Of a stretch of 44,467 nucleotides of DNA, positions 1 through 7,867 are shown piece after piece. Source of the stretch: an uncultured Oscillospiraceae bacterium (GTDB lineage: Bacteria > Bacillota > Clostridia > Oscillospirales > Oscillospiraceae); the NCBI GenBank assembly GCA_910587395.1, contig CAJULJ010000021.1, positions 1-44,467 on the forward strand, read 5' to 3'. Position numbers and translations under genes: made by a program. How positions within the stretch are numbered: the stretch's first letter is position 1; each line of letters starts with the position of its first letter. The notes under the pieces were generated by a model. The model was not told where the DNA came from and made no database searches. It was given only the letters and a program-made list of their open reading frames with translations.

Positions 1-29
1 TTGTCTGGCGTAAACTCATTCGCGTTCAT
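1..29 (-). CDS. Possible 5' end of a divergent gene (partial)
   Basis: On the minus strand an ATG at 29-27 opens a frame that reads MNANEFTPD and runs off the left edge of the window. No good Shine-Dalgarno sequence precedes it and only nine codons are visible, so this is tentative. A gene here would be divergent from the ParB-like operon. Confidence 0.2.
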
Positions 30-363
30 CGTTAATTTCGGGATAGGCTCTTAGTCACCTGCCGCCACCGTCTGTCGGTATCGCGCCGCCGCACCAAGGC
101 GGGCTTGCATACTCCCGTGCCGGGGGAGAGCAGTAAGGCGGTCATGCCGCCTGATAATACGGCACACATTCTTCAGAAAGGGTATTCAAGGGGAACCCGC
201 GCCGGCCATTTCCTCACAGAATGAGGACACAACCAGGACCGGCGCGGTTCTTCCCACCCATCCGCCGAATGAAAGACCTGACGCCATAGATAACTGTGGT
301 TCCAGGTGTTCCATTCGTTAGGAACAAATTATCAAGCGGCCATAGGCCGGGGAGGTGAGGACG
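1..363 (+). other. Structured non-coding leader upstream of the ParB-like operon
   Basis: I see no convincing gene in this stretch apart from a possible start at the left edge. It holds several inverted repeats: GGCGG at 137-141 with CCGCC at 147-151; a nested structure with a 12-bp outer stem (193-205 with 239-250, one bulged C) enclosing TCCTCA 211-216 and TGAGGA 222-227; and TGTTCC 307-312 with GGAACA 321-326. The 5' untranslated RNA of the operon would therefore be strongly folded just before the GGGGAGG ribosome binding site at 349-355. It could be a regulatory leader, a small RNA or protein-binding sites. None of these is shown by sequence alone. Confidence 0.4.
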
Positions 364-1350
364 ATGCTTGTTCCTATCAGCGAGATCACGGTCAATCCCG
401 GACGGCGGGAGGCCAGAGCGGAAAATATACGCGAATTGGCAGACAGCATATCAGAAGTGGGCTTGCTCAATCCGATCACCGTTGACTGCGGCCACACCCT
501 GATTGCCGGACTTCATCGGCTGGAGGCGGCAAGGCTGTTAGGCTGGTCGGAAATTGAGTGTACGGTCAGTGACTTGGATGGTCTGCAAGCGGAGCTGGCG
601 GAAATAGATGAGAACTTTGTCCGCGCCGATCTGTCCCTTGTGGACTACGGCAATCTGCTTTTACGCCGGAAAGAGATATATGAGGCGCTTCACCCGGAAA
701 CGAAAAACGGTGGTGATCGCAGGAGCGAAGATTTCAGAACGAAAATTTTTCGTTCTGATTCTGCGAAATCCTTTGCCCAAGATACTGCCGAAAAATTAGG
801 GGTAACACCACGCACAGTGGAAATGCAGGTTCAGATGGCAAAAAACCTTACCACGGAGACAAAAGAGATTATCCAGGGAGCAGATGATAAGTTTAAGAAA
901 AAGGATATGCTGAAACTCTCCCGGCTGGCACCAGAGCAGCAGAGTGAAGCGGCCAATCTGCTGGTATCAGGTGATATTCGCTCCATGGACGAATACCAGC
1001 CGCCACCGGCAAGCCCCGAACCAGCAACTCCAGAGCCAGTGGAAGCACCGCCGCCCTCTGTTCCATACTCATCCAGCGGCAAATACTACGCCTCCTTTGA
1101 GGAATCCATAGCCGATCTGAAAAACCACGATAAGGATTGCAGCTACACCCCGGACGCGCTGCTGGCGGAGCTGGATTCTTTCATTCAGAAGTTCCACCGG
1201 GAATTTGCGTGGTACAGCGACCCTTTCTGCACAGTCGTATTCCCCGACATATCCCAGGTGCAATTTGACTACTTACAAAAGCGGTTTGGGACAATCTCCA
1301 CCGCTATTCACGATTTATTACAACAAATGAAAGGAAGCAGGAAAAAATGA
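364..1350 (+). CDS. ParB/RepB/Spo0J-family DNA-binding protein
   Basis: A 328-residue protein. The N-terminal 110 residues have the ParB/Srx fold signature: a conserved entry strand (LVPISEITVNPGRRE), an LADSISEVGLLNPITV segment and an AGLHRLEAARLLGW segment in the place of the GERRxRA box. A helix-turn-helix follows (AEKLGVTPRTVEMQVQMAK, about 145-163), then a Pro-rich linker near 215-235 and an unrecognised C-terminal domain. Start choice: ATG 364 sits 8 nt after GGGGAGG; a GTG at 355 lies inside that site and is unlikely. The stop overlaps the next gene by ATGA. No ParA ATPase is next to it, so a role in element regulation or copy maintenance is more likely than classic partitioning. Family assignment is firm; the role is inferred. 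Confidence 0.85.
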   Translation: MLVPISEITVNPGRREARAENIRELADSISEVGLLNPITVDCGHTLIAGLHRLEAARLLGWSEIECTVSDLDGLQAELAEIDENFVRADLSLVDYGNLLLRRKEIYEALHPETKNGGDRRSEDFRTKIFRSDSAKSFAQDTAEKLGVTPRTVEMQVQMAKNLTTETKEIIQGADDKFKKKDMLKLSRLAPEQQSEAANLLVSGDIRSMDEYQPPPASPEPATPEPVEAPPPSVPYSSSGKYYASFEESIADLKNHDKDCSYTPDALLAELDSFIQKFHREFAWYSDPFCTVVFPDISQVQFDYLQKRFGTISTAIHDLLQQMKGSRKK

Positions 1351-2186
1351 GCAGCACCAAAAAGCACAGTCCGCCCAAAACGGAGCAGCAGACCCTTTTC
1401 CCTCCCGCTGAGGTAGAATACGGCAATCCCGGCACGATTCGCACCCTTTCCACCAGCCGCCTGACCTCCGGCCTGCCCTATCAACGGTCTGTGGAGCAGA
1501 AAAACGTGGACAAGCTGATTCGCAACTGGAACAGTCTGGAACTTTACCCGGTGATTGTCAGTTTCCGGGACGGTAAATTCAATGTGGTTGATGGACAGAA
1601 CCGGATCGCCGCCATGCGGCAGATGGCAGGCGGCGGGGATGTGATTGTCCCCTGCATGATCTACACCGGCATGACCTATGAGCAGGAGGCCGAATTGTAC
1701 GCCAAACTGGACAAGGGAAAGCGGCCTCTGACCCCGCGCCAGCATACCAAGGCACTGGTGGAATCCGGCTCGGATGCCAAAATACTGGAAATCAAGTGTC
1801 TGGTGGAGGATGTTGGCTTTGTGTGGGCGCTGGACGAACCGACCGGCGAACCCTTTGAGATCGCCCCCATCCGCGCCCTTATCAACGCCTACCAGCTTCT
1901 CGGCGGGGACGCTTTCTCCCGTATGCTGTCCCTGATGGCCGGGGCGTGGCAGGGTACGCCCAATTCTCTGAAAGCCTCCATGCTCTCCGGTATGGCCTTG
2001 TTCATTAAGACCTATGAGACGGAACTGAGTGACCGGGCTTTTATTCGGCGAATGTCCCTTGTAAGCCCGGAGGAAATTATTCGCCTGGGCCGCATTGAGA
2101 CGGATGTTGCCTTGCGCTTTGCCCGTATCATTTTGGATAAATATAACGGCGGCGGGCTGGAACTGCCCTACCGCTTCAAACGCTGA
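1347..2186 (+). CDS. ParB-like (DGQNR-type) mobile element protein
   Basis: A 279-residue protein with a second ParB-like N-terminal domain. A TIRTLSTSRLTSGLPYQR strand leads to the box VVDGQNRIAAMRQM at about 75-88, the variant of the GERR box seen in DGQHR/ParB-like nuclease-fold proteins (possibly DUF6551). The rest is helical and lacks recognised domains. Its start overlaps the previous stop (ATGA), so the two ParB-fold genes are translationally coupled. Such paired ParB-like genes are common at recombinase-proximal ends of Bacillota conjugative elements. Biochemical function unknown. Confidence 0.75.
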   Translation: MSSTKKHSPPKTEQQTLFPPAEVEYGNPGTIRTLSTSRLTSGLPYQRSVEQKNVDKLIRNWNSLELYPVIVSFRDGKFNVVDGQNRIAAMRQMAGGGDVIVPCMIYTGMTYEQEAELYAKLDKGKRPLTPRQHTKALVESGSDAKILEIKCLVEDVGFVWALDEPTGEPFEIAPIRALINAYQLLGGDAFSRMLSLMAGAWQGTPNSLKASMLSGMALFIKTYETELSDRAFIRRMSLVSPEEIIRLGRIETDVALRFARIILDKYNGGGLELPYRFKR

Positions 2187-2200
2187 AAGGGGGCAGTGAT

Positions 2201-2416
2201 ATGGACAAGATGAACCTTTCTCCTGCTGGTATGCCTTTGGCCGACATTCGGGACGTATCCGTAGACCAAAGCCTCTCCAAAGAAGAACGAATTGCCGAGT
2301 TTGTCCGGCAGATCAAAAATCCCTACTGTTTCCGATGCGGTAAATTCACCGTCCGAGCGCAGTTTGCCGATAACGGCGTGTCCTTGGAGGACTGCTTGAA
2401 ACAAATTCTAATTTAG
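2201..2416 (+). CDS. Small conserved CxxC mobile-element protein
   Basis: A 71-residue protein preceded by AAGGGGGCAG 7 nt from the ATG and separated by only 14 bp from the ParB-like gene, so part of the same operon. It carries one CxxC (NPYCFRCGKFTV, about 42-53) and an acidic C-terminal helix ending LKQILI. One CxxC pair suggests a metal-binding dimer or a half zinc ribbon. I recall similar small proteins next to serine recombinases in gut Clostridia elements, but I cannot assign a function. Confidence 0.65.
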   Translation: MDKMNLSPAGMPLADIRDVSVDQSLSKEERIAEFVRQIKNPYCFRCGKFTVRAQFADNGVSLEDCLKQILI

Positions 2417-2428
2417 CACTTTAATGTG

Positions 2429-2457
2429 TTGACTTGCCCGCCTGGGTGTGCTATACT
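2429..2457 (+). promoter_or_regulatory. Promoter of the recombinase operon
   Basis: TTGACT at 2429-2434 and TATACT at 2452-2457 are separated by exactly 17 bp, a near-consensus sigma-A promoter. The predicted transcript starts near 2464, leaving an 80-nt leader before the first recombinase ATG. A 6-bp inverted repeat (GACTGG 2461-2466, CCAGTC 2489-2494) lies at the predicted RNA 5' end. No operator was recognised. Confidence 0.7.
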
Positions 2458-2543
2458 TATGACTGGAAAAAGAATTGAATCAGGCAAACCAGTCACTCGT
2501 TTCATTGCGGGGTAAGTCCGCTTTGCAAAGGAGTGATTTTTTC

Positions 2544-4211
2544 ATGCCGAAATACCGAGCTGACGCATATTTGCGGCTTTCCTATACGGCAGACCGAAGC
2601 GTGGAAAGTGACAGTATTGCCAATCAAAAGAAGCTGATCGAGGACTTTGTAGCGGCTCACCCGGATATTGAAATCGTATCGGAGCGGGTGGACGACGGTT
2701 ACAGCGGTGTTCTGTTCGACCGTCCAGCTTTTCAGGAGATGATGGACGATATTGTGGCCGGGAAGGTCAACTGTGTCATTGTCAAGGACCTCTCCCGCCT
2801 GGGCCGTGAGTACATCGAAACCGGGCGCTATCTGCGGCAGATTTTCCCCACCTATGGCGTCCGCTTCATTTCCGTCAATGACGGGATTGACACCGCCAAC
2901 GAGAAAAGCGGCGACGATCTGCATATCACCTTGAAAAATCTGCTGAATGATACCTACGCCCATGATATTTCCGTAAAAACCAGAAGCGCCCTGCTGACCA
3001 AGCGGCAGAATGGGGACTATGTTGGTTCCTGCCCCATCTACGGCTACCGGAGGGACCCAGAAAATAAGAACCATCTTCTCATTGATGAAGATGCCGCCCA
3101 TGTGGTGCGGGATATTTACCGCCGCCGCATTGACGGGGCCAGCGCGAAGCATATTGCGGAGGAACTGAACCGGCGGGGCGTTCTCTCCCCCATGGCTTAC
3201 AAGAACAGCCGGGGTCTGCCCCATCCCACCGGCGGCTTTGCGGACGTGCCGGATGCCAAGTGGTCCGCCCGTGCGGTGATTCGCATTTTGCGGGAGGAAA
3301 CCTACACCGGCGTTCTTCTGCAAGGGAAACAGGAAACCCACAACCACAAGCTGAAGAACATCATCCACAAGCCAGCGGAGGAATGGGTCCGCATTGAGGG
3401 GGCACATGAGCCAATCATCCAGAAGCGGGACTTTGATCTGGTTCAGAAAATTTCCAGTCTGGACACTCGGACGGCCCCGGACGGCGAGGCGGTGTATCTC
3501 TTCTCCGGTATGCTGGTCTGCGGCTGCTGCGGCGGACGCATGACCCGCAAGACCAACACAGTCAAGGGCAAGAAGTACATTTATTATCACTGTCCCACCG
3601 GGAAGAAAAAGGGCTGTGCCCATCCGGTCATGCTGAAAGAGGACGATTTAATCAACTGCGTTCTGGTCAGCCTCCAAACCCATATCCGGTACATTGCCTC
3701 TCTGGATGATCTGCTGGACAGCATCAGCGAGGAACAGATCAATCAGGAGGAAATCGCCAAGTTTAAGACGCAGATTGCGGATAACGAGGTCAAGCTGGAA
3801 GAAGCCCGGCAGTTCAAGGCCACGCTGTACGAGAATTTTATCGCCAATCTTATCAGCAAAAAGGACTATCAGGACTTGAAGAATCTCTACACCGAGCGGG
3901 CGGAACAGGCTCAGGCGGCGATTGACCTCTTGCGGGAGGAAATGGATCGTATGACCAACAACAGCAGCGCCCGCTTGCGGTGGACCCAGCATTTCAAACA
4001 GTTTTCCGCTATGACCACGCTGGACCGGAGGGCGGTAGTCGCTCTGGTTCAGTCCATCCGTGTGGAGGGCAAACGTGATCTGGTCGTTACCCTGCGCTAT
4101 CAGGTCGAGTATATCAAGACGCTGAAACGTCTGGACCGGATGGGAAAGCTCACGCCCGAACTGCGGGAGATTTTGGATTCGCTGATAGAAGCGGAAAAGG
4201 AGGCGGCGTAA
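2544..4211 (+). CDS. Large serine recombinase 1 of three
   Basis: A 555-residue site-specific recombinase. The N-terminal resolvase domain has the catalytic motif YLRLS with Ser13 and Arg11, and the second active-site Arg motif KDLSRLGRE near 90. A recombinase domain (GYRRDPENK... through ETYTGVLLQGK) follows at about 170-290, then a zinc-ribbon domain with CGCC and a later pair in HCPTGKKKGC (about 325-360), then a coiled coil at about 400-470. ATG 2544 is chosen because AAAGGAG ends 11 nt upstream; an upstream in-frame TTG at 2475 lies in the leader and lacks a ribosome site. The stop TAA directly abuts the ATG of recombinase 2. Known role of the family: cleavage and exchange at attachment sites through a 5'-phosphoserine link. 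Confidence 0.95.
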   Translation: MPKYRADAYLRLSYTADRSVESDSIANQKKLIEDFVAAHPDIEIVSERVDDGYSGVLFDRPAFQEMMDDIVAGKVNCVIVKDLSRLGREYIETGRYLRQIFPTYGVRFISVNDGIDTANEKSGDDLHITLKNLLNDTYAHDISVKTRSALLTKRQNGDYVGSCPIYGYRRDPENKNHLLIDEDAAHVVRDIYRRRIDGASAKHIAEELNRRGVLSPMAYKNSRGLPHPTGGFADVPDAKWSARAVIRILREETYTGVLLQGKQETHNHKLKNIIHKPAEEWVRIEGAHEPIIQKRDFDLVQKISSLDTRTAPDGEAVYLFSGMLVCGCCGGRMTRKTNTVKGKKYIYYHCPTGKKKGCAHPVMLKEDDLINCVLVSLQTHIRYIASLDDLLDSISEEQINQEEIAKFKTQIADNEVKLEEARQFKATLYENFIANLISKKDYQDLKNLYTERAEQAQAAIDLLREEMDRMTNNSSARLRWTQHFKQFSAMTTLDRRAVVALVQSIRVEGKRDLVVTLRYQVEYIKTLKRLDRMGKLTPELREILDSLIEAEKEAA

Positions 4212-5861
4212 ATGGCGCGGAAAAGCAGAAAAAATGTGGTGGTCCAGGAGACGGCACCCAAAGCCTACATGAAAATCTGGCGGGCGGCGTTCTATATCCG
4301 GCTGTCCGTAGAGTTTAACGGCAAGAAGGGCGATTCCCTGGAGACACAGCGGCAGATCATGGAGGCGTACACCGCCCTCTGTCCGGATATTGAAGTGGTC
4401 AAGGTCTACACCGACAACGGCACCACGGGCCGGACCTTTGAGCGGGAGGGCTTTCAGCGGATGCTCCATGACGTGGATGCCGGGAAAATCAACTGCATCG
4501 TGGTCAAGGACCTCTCCCGCCTGGGGAGAAACACCATTGATACCGGGTACTATATCGAAAAATATTTCCCCCTTCATGGTGTGCGGTTTATCGCCGTCAA
4601 TGACCAATTTGACAGCGAGGACGCTGAAAACAGCGGCAATCACCTGATTGTACCGCTGAAAAATATGATAAACGAGGCTTACGCCGCCGACATCAGCAAA
4701 AAGGTTAGGGCACAGCAGAATCAGGCCATGAAGGATGGGGAGTTTGTGGGCGCGCGTCCGCCCTATGGCTATCGGAAGGACCCGGACAACTGCCACCGCC
4801 TGCTGGTCAACGAGGACACGGCCCCTGTGGTCCGGCAGATTTTCCAGTGGACGGTTGAGGGCGTCGCGCTGAATGTGATCGTCAAGCGGCTGAACGAGGG
4901 CGGTGTGATGACCCCCGGCTATTATCACGCCTCATGCGGCCTGTTCAGCTTTGACAATAAGCTGGCTGGCAGCGGCAAATGGCAGACCTGGACTGTGGCG
5001 AAGATTCTCGCGGATGAAGTCTACACCGGCGATATGGTGCAGGGCAAGCACACCAACGTAGGCCATAAGCAGGTCCCCACCAAGCCGGTGGACTGGATCG
5101 TGGTCCGCAATACCCATGAGCCGCTGGTCAGCCGGGAGATATTCGCCAGGGCCCAGGCCGTCCGGGAACAGATGGCGGCGAAATACACCAGGATCATGAA
5201 AGACCCGTACAGTGAAAATATTCTGCGGGGGCGTGTGTTCTGTGCCTGCTGTGGAAAGACCCTCCACCGGCAGAGAAGCCACGGACGGTACTTTTACCGC
5301 TGTATTTCCAATGACCGGATGGGGAAAGGGTCCTGTACAGCTGACATTCGGCATTTGCCAGAGCCGGACCTGTTCAGCGCCATTGTGACCATCATCCGGC
5401 AGAAAGCGGAGGTCGTGATGGGAGAAGCCCTGCGGCTGAAACAGTGTGACAGCAAAATCGCCGCGCAGAAAGCCCAGGTGGACCAGGAGATTGCCGAGCT
5501 GGGACAGCAGACGCAGAAGAATAAGGCCCTTCTTTCCAGCCTCTATGAGAATTTCGTCAAGGGAATCCTAACCAGGGCGGAATATCTGGAAATGAAGGAG
5601 GATTACAGCCGGAAGATCAGCGGCGCGGTGGAACGTGTTCAGCAGCTTCAGACCCGGCAAGCCGAGCTGGAGCAGCAGATGAAACACTACACCAGCATGG
5701 CCGACAAGCTGGCGGCGGTGGACAAGGACACGGCCCTCTCCGCCCTGCTGGTCAACCAGCTTATCCAGCGGGTCACGGTAAACGGCCCGGAGGATGTTTC
5801 CATCGACTTTGCCTTTGAAAGCGGCTTCGACCGCGTGATGGAGGTACTGAAAAATGAGTAG
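4212..5861 (+). CDS. Large serine recombinase 2 of three
   Basis: A 549-residue recombinase paralogous to its neighbours. A basic N-terminal extension precedes the catalytic YIRLS (Ser32, Arg30). Also seen are KDLSRLGRNT, a recombinase domain with GYRKDPDNCHRL, a zinc ribbon with CACC and a later Cys pair around YRCISNDRMGKGSC, and a long C-terminal coiled coil (about 400-500). The ATG follows the previous stop with no gap; the tail overlaps recombinase 3 by 8 bp. Translational coupling suggests the proteins are made in fixed ratio and may act together. Confidence 0.95.
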   Translation: MARKSRKNVVVQETAPKAYMKIWRAAFYIRLSVEFNGKKGDSLETQRQIMEAYTALCPDIEVVKVYTDNGTTGRTFEREGFQRMLHDVDAGKINCIVVKDLSRLGRNTIDTGYYIEKYFPLHGVRFIAVNDQFDSEDAENSGNHLIVPLKNMINEAYAADISKKVRAQQNQAMKDGEFVGARPPYGYRKDPDNCHRLLVNEDTAPVVRQIFQWTVEGVALNVIVKRLNEGGVMTPGYYHASCGLFSFDNKLAGSGKWQTWTVAKILADEVYTGDMVQGKHTNVGHKQVPTKPVDWIVVRNTHEPLVSREIFARAQAVREQMAAKYTRIMKDPYSENILRGRVFCACCGKTLHRQRSHGRYFYRCISNDRMGKGSCTADIRHLPEPDLFSAIVTIIRQKAEVVMGEALRLKQCDSKIAAQKAQVDQEIAELGQQTQKNKALLSSLYENFVKGILTRAEYLEMKEDYSRKISGAVERVQQLQTRQAELEQQMKHYTSMADKLAAVDKDTALSALLVNQLIQRVTVNGPEDVSIDFAFESGFDRVMEVLKNE

Positions 5862-7401
5862 CCCGATTCCCTATGTGATCGCCCTTTATATCCGTCTTTC
5901 CACCGAGGACAGCAAGGTGGGCAGTTTCAGTATTGAGAACCAGAAAAACGCCCTCCATCAATATGTTGACGCTATGGAGGGTGTGAAAAATGCGGAGGTC
6001 CTGGAGTTCATCGACAACGGGTACAGCGGAACCAACTTTGAGCGGCCAGCCGTCCAGGAACTGCTTGACCAGATGCGGGAGGGCAAGATCAACTGCATTA
6101 TCGTAAAGGATTTTACCCGTTTCGGTCGCAACAGCATTGAGGTCGGGTACTTTATGGAAATGGTTTTCCCTCTGTACGGCATCCGCTTTATCTCCATCAA
6201 CGATAATTTTGACAGCAGCCAGCTCCATGGAGACACAGGCGGCATCAATGTGGCGTTCAAATATCTGGTCAGTGAATTTTACAGCCGGGACCTCTCCATC
6301 AAGTACAAGAGCGCCAAGTATGTGAAGTTCCGGCGGGGCGAGTACCAGAGCAAGACCTGTCCCTACGGCTACCAGAAAGGGGCGAATGGCCGCATGGAGC
6401 CGAACGAGGAAACGGCCCCCAATGTCCGGCTGATTTTTGAATTGGCGCTGGATGGGTGCAATCCGAATGAGATCGTCAAGGCCCTGTTTGACCGCCATAT
6501 CCCCACCCCTGCTGAGTATAAAGCGGCACATGGTTTCAACGGCCACGATATTTCCCGGTGCTGCGGGATATGGTCTACATCTGCGGTGGTGCATATCCTG
6601 GACGATGAACGCTACACCGGCACCTATATCATGGGCAAGCGGGAGGTTACGGAGGTAGGAGGACACCGGGTACGGATGAAGGATGAAAGCCAGTGGGTCA
6701 AGATTCCTAACCATCATCCCGCTATCGTCAGTAAGGAGCTGTACGATCAGGTGCAGGCCAAGCGGTATAGGTTCAAATGTCCCAAGAAGAACGCCAGGGT
6801 CTATCCTCTGCGGGGCAAGGTATTCTGTGGGTGCTGCAATCACGCCATGCCACGGACAGCAAAAAAAGCCGCCACTTTTTTCTGCCGGTACACGAAGGTG
6901 GACGAAGCCGCCGCCTGCCATGGGCTGGTGATTGGGGAGGCCGAGTTGGAAGGGATGCTGTATGAAGTGATCTCCAAACAGGCACAGATTATTTTGAATC
7001 TGGACAACCTCTCCAACGCCGGACGGCTGGATGTTCAGCTTGCGGAGCAGGCCGAGTATGACAAGAAGATCGAGGGCTATCTGGACCAAAAGCGGGTACT
7101 GTATGAGCAGTTCATTTTGAAGCAGATCACCATGGAGAACTACAAGAGCCAGAAAGCGGCTGTTGACAGCGAACTGGACCGGCTGCGGGAAATCCACACC
7201 AATCTGAAATTGCAGACCTCGCAGATGGAAATGGACGAAAAAGCAAAAAGCGCCAGGACAGAACTGGCGCGGGAGGTAGTCGGGGCCGGTGGCCTGACGG
7301 CTGGGCTGGCTGACACGCTGATTGACCGGGTGTATGTCTATCCGGGCAATCAGGTGAAAATCGTCTGGAAGATAAAAGACTTCTGTATGGAGGCAGCGTA
7401 A
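5854..7401 (+). CDS. Large serine recombinase 3 of three
   Basis: A 515-residue recombinase with catalytic YIRLS (Ser16, Arg14). The Arg motif is KDFTRFGRNS, the most diverged of the three (F for L at two positions). The zinc ribbon has CGCC and a later Cys pair; a coiled coil lies at about 385-460. It overlaps recombinase 2 by 8 bp and recombinase 4 by one base (TAATG). Its divergence from recombinases 1 and 2 suggests a separate role, such as a different half-site, rather than recent duplication. Confidence 0.95.
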   Translation: MSSPIPYVIALYIRLSTEDSKVGSFSIENQKNALHQYVDAMEGVKNAEVLEFIDNGYSGTNFERPAVQELLDQMREGKINCIIVKDFTRFGRNSIEVGYFMEMVFPLYGIRFISINDNFDSSQLHGDTGGINVAFKYLVSEFYSRDLSIKYKSAKYVKFRRGEYQSKTCPYGYQKGANGRMEPNEETAPNVRLIFELALDGCNPNEIVKALFDRHIPTPAEYKAAHGFNGHDISRCCGIWSTSAVVHILDDERYTGTYIMGKREVTEVGGHRVRMKDESQWVKIPNHHPAIVSKELYDQVQAKRYRFKCPKKNARVYPLRGKVFCGCCNHAMPRTAKKAATFFCRYTKVDEAAACHGLVIGEAELEGMLYEVISKQAQIILNLDNLSNAGRLDVQLAEQAEYDKKIEGYLDQKRVLYEQFILKQITMENYKSQKAAVDSELDRLREIHTNLKLQTSQMEMDEKAKSARTELAREVVGAGGLTAGLADTLIDRVYVYPGNQVKIVWKIKDFCMEAA

Positions 7402-7781
7402 TGGAACGGAAAAGGACTTGGATTTATTGCCGTGTGGCTCACAACGGGCCAGACAGCGTAAAGCTGTTGGAGGAACAACGGCACAGACTGGAAGCCTACG
7501 CAAAAGAGAATGGCTTTGAAATCGTTGGTTGTTCCAGCGATATAGGGAGCGGCCTGACGCTTGACCACCGCCCCGGCCTGTTGGAGTTCCACACTGTTGC
7601 AATGGAGGGGGATGTTGATATTCTGCTCCTCTGTGATCTTGCCCGCCTGGGCCGGGATTTGGATAGGGTCACGCGATACTGGTATCTGCTCAGTGATTTT
7701 GATGTCAGCATCCATACCGCCAACAGCGGTGAAGTGAATTTGAGCATAGCTGCTATGATCCGCAAGATCGTTGAACAATAA
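7401..7781 (+). CDS. Small resolvase-domain protein lacking the catalytic serine
   Basis: A 126-residue protein consisting only of the serine-recombinase catalytic-domain fold. The motif reads YCRVAHN: Arg11 is present but the nucleophile position 13 is Ala. The Arg motif is kept (CDLARLGRD), as are the strands around it. It has no recombinase DNA-binding domain, zinc ribbon or helix-turn-helix. It overlaps recombinase 3 by one base and ends the operon. Inference: it cannot cleave DNA and probably pairs with the active subunits as a regulator, for example setting direction or blocking assembly. An alternative is decay of a resolvase, but the intact frame and coupling argue against that. Confidence 0.8.
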   Translation: MERKRTWIYCRVAHNGPDSVKLLEEQRHRLEAYAKENGFEIVGCSSDIGSGLTLDHRPGLLEFHTVAMEGDVDILLLCDLARLGRDLDRVTRYWYLLSDFDVSIHTANSGEVNLSIAAMIRKIVEQ

Positions 7782-7867
7782 AAAACGCCCCAGCAGGGAC
7801 GTGAGATTCGGACTTGAAAAAATCCGAAAAAAATCAAAAAACTTTTTGTCTTGGGCTTGACATTTGG

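Larger units (their letters stand above)
1..7867. mobile_element. Right-hand part of a mobile element with a multi-serine-recombinase module
   Basis: Seen: a structured leader, two ParB-fold genes, a small CxxC protein and four consecutive recombinase genes, all on the plus strand, followed by about 86 bp of non-coding AT-rich DNA. The right boundary is placed at 7867/7868 because a tyrosine integrase reading frame on the other strand stops matching its family exactly there, just after its HDLRH box. Inference: this is the integration module at one end of an integrative conjugative or mobilizable element. The left end and the conjugation genes lie outside the window. The 86 bp between the last recombinase gene and the boundary, with the near-inverted GATTCGGA and TCCGAAAAAAATC, should contain the element's right attachment half-site. 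Confidence 0.75.

Noticed and set aside
2475..2543. N-terminal extension of recombinase 1 from TTG 2475
   Set aside because: It lies directly after the predicted transcription start with no ribosome site, and ATG 2544 has AAAGGAG and gives the normal family N-terminus.
7496..7867. C-terminal part of the open frame that begins as the tyrosine integrase
   Set aside because: It is antisense to the recombinase-4 gene and has no integrase features; it is only an accidental extension past the insertion point.
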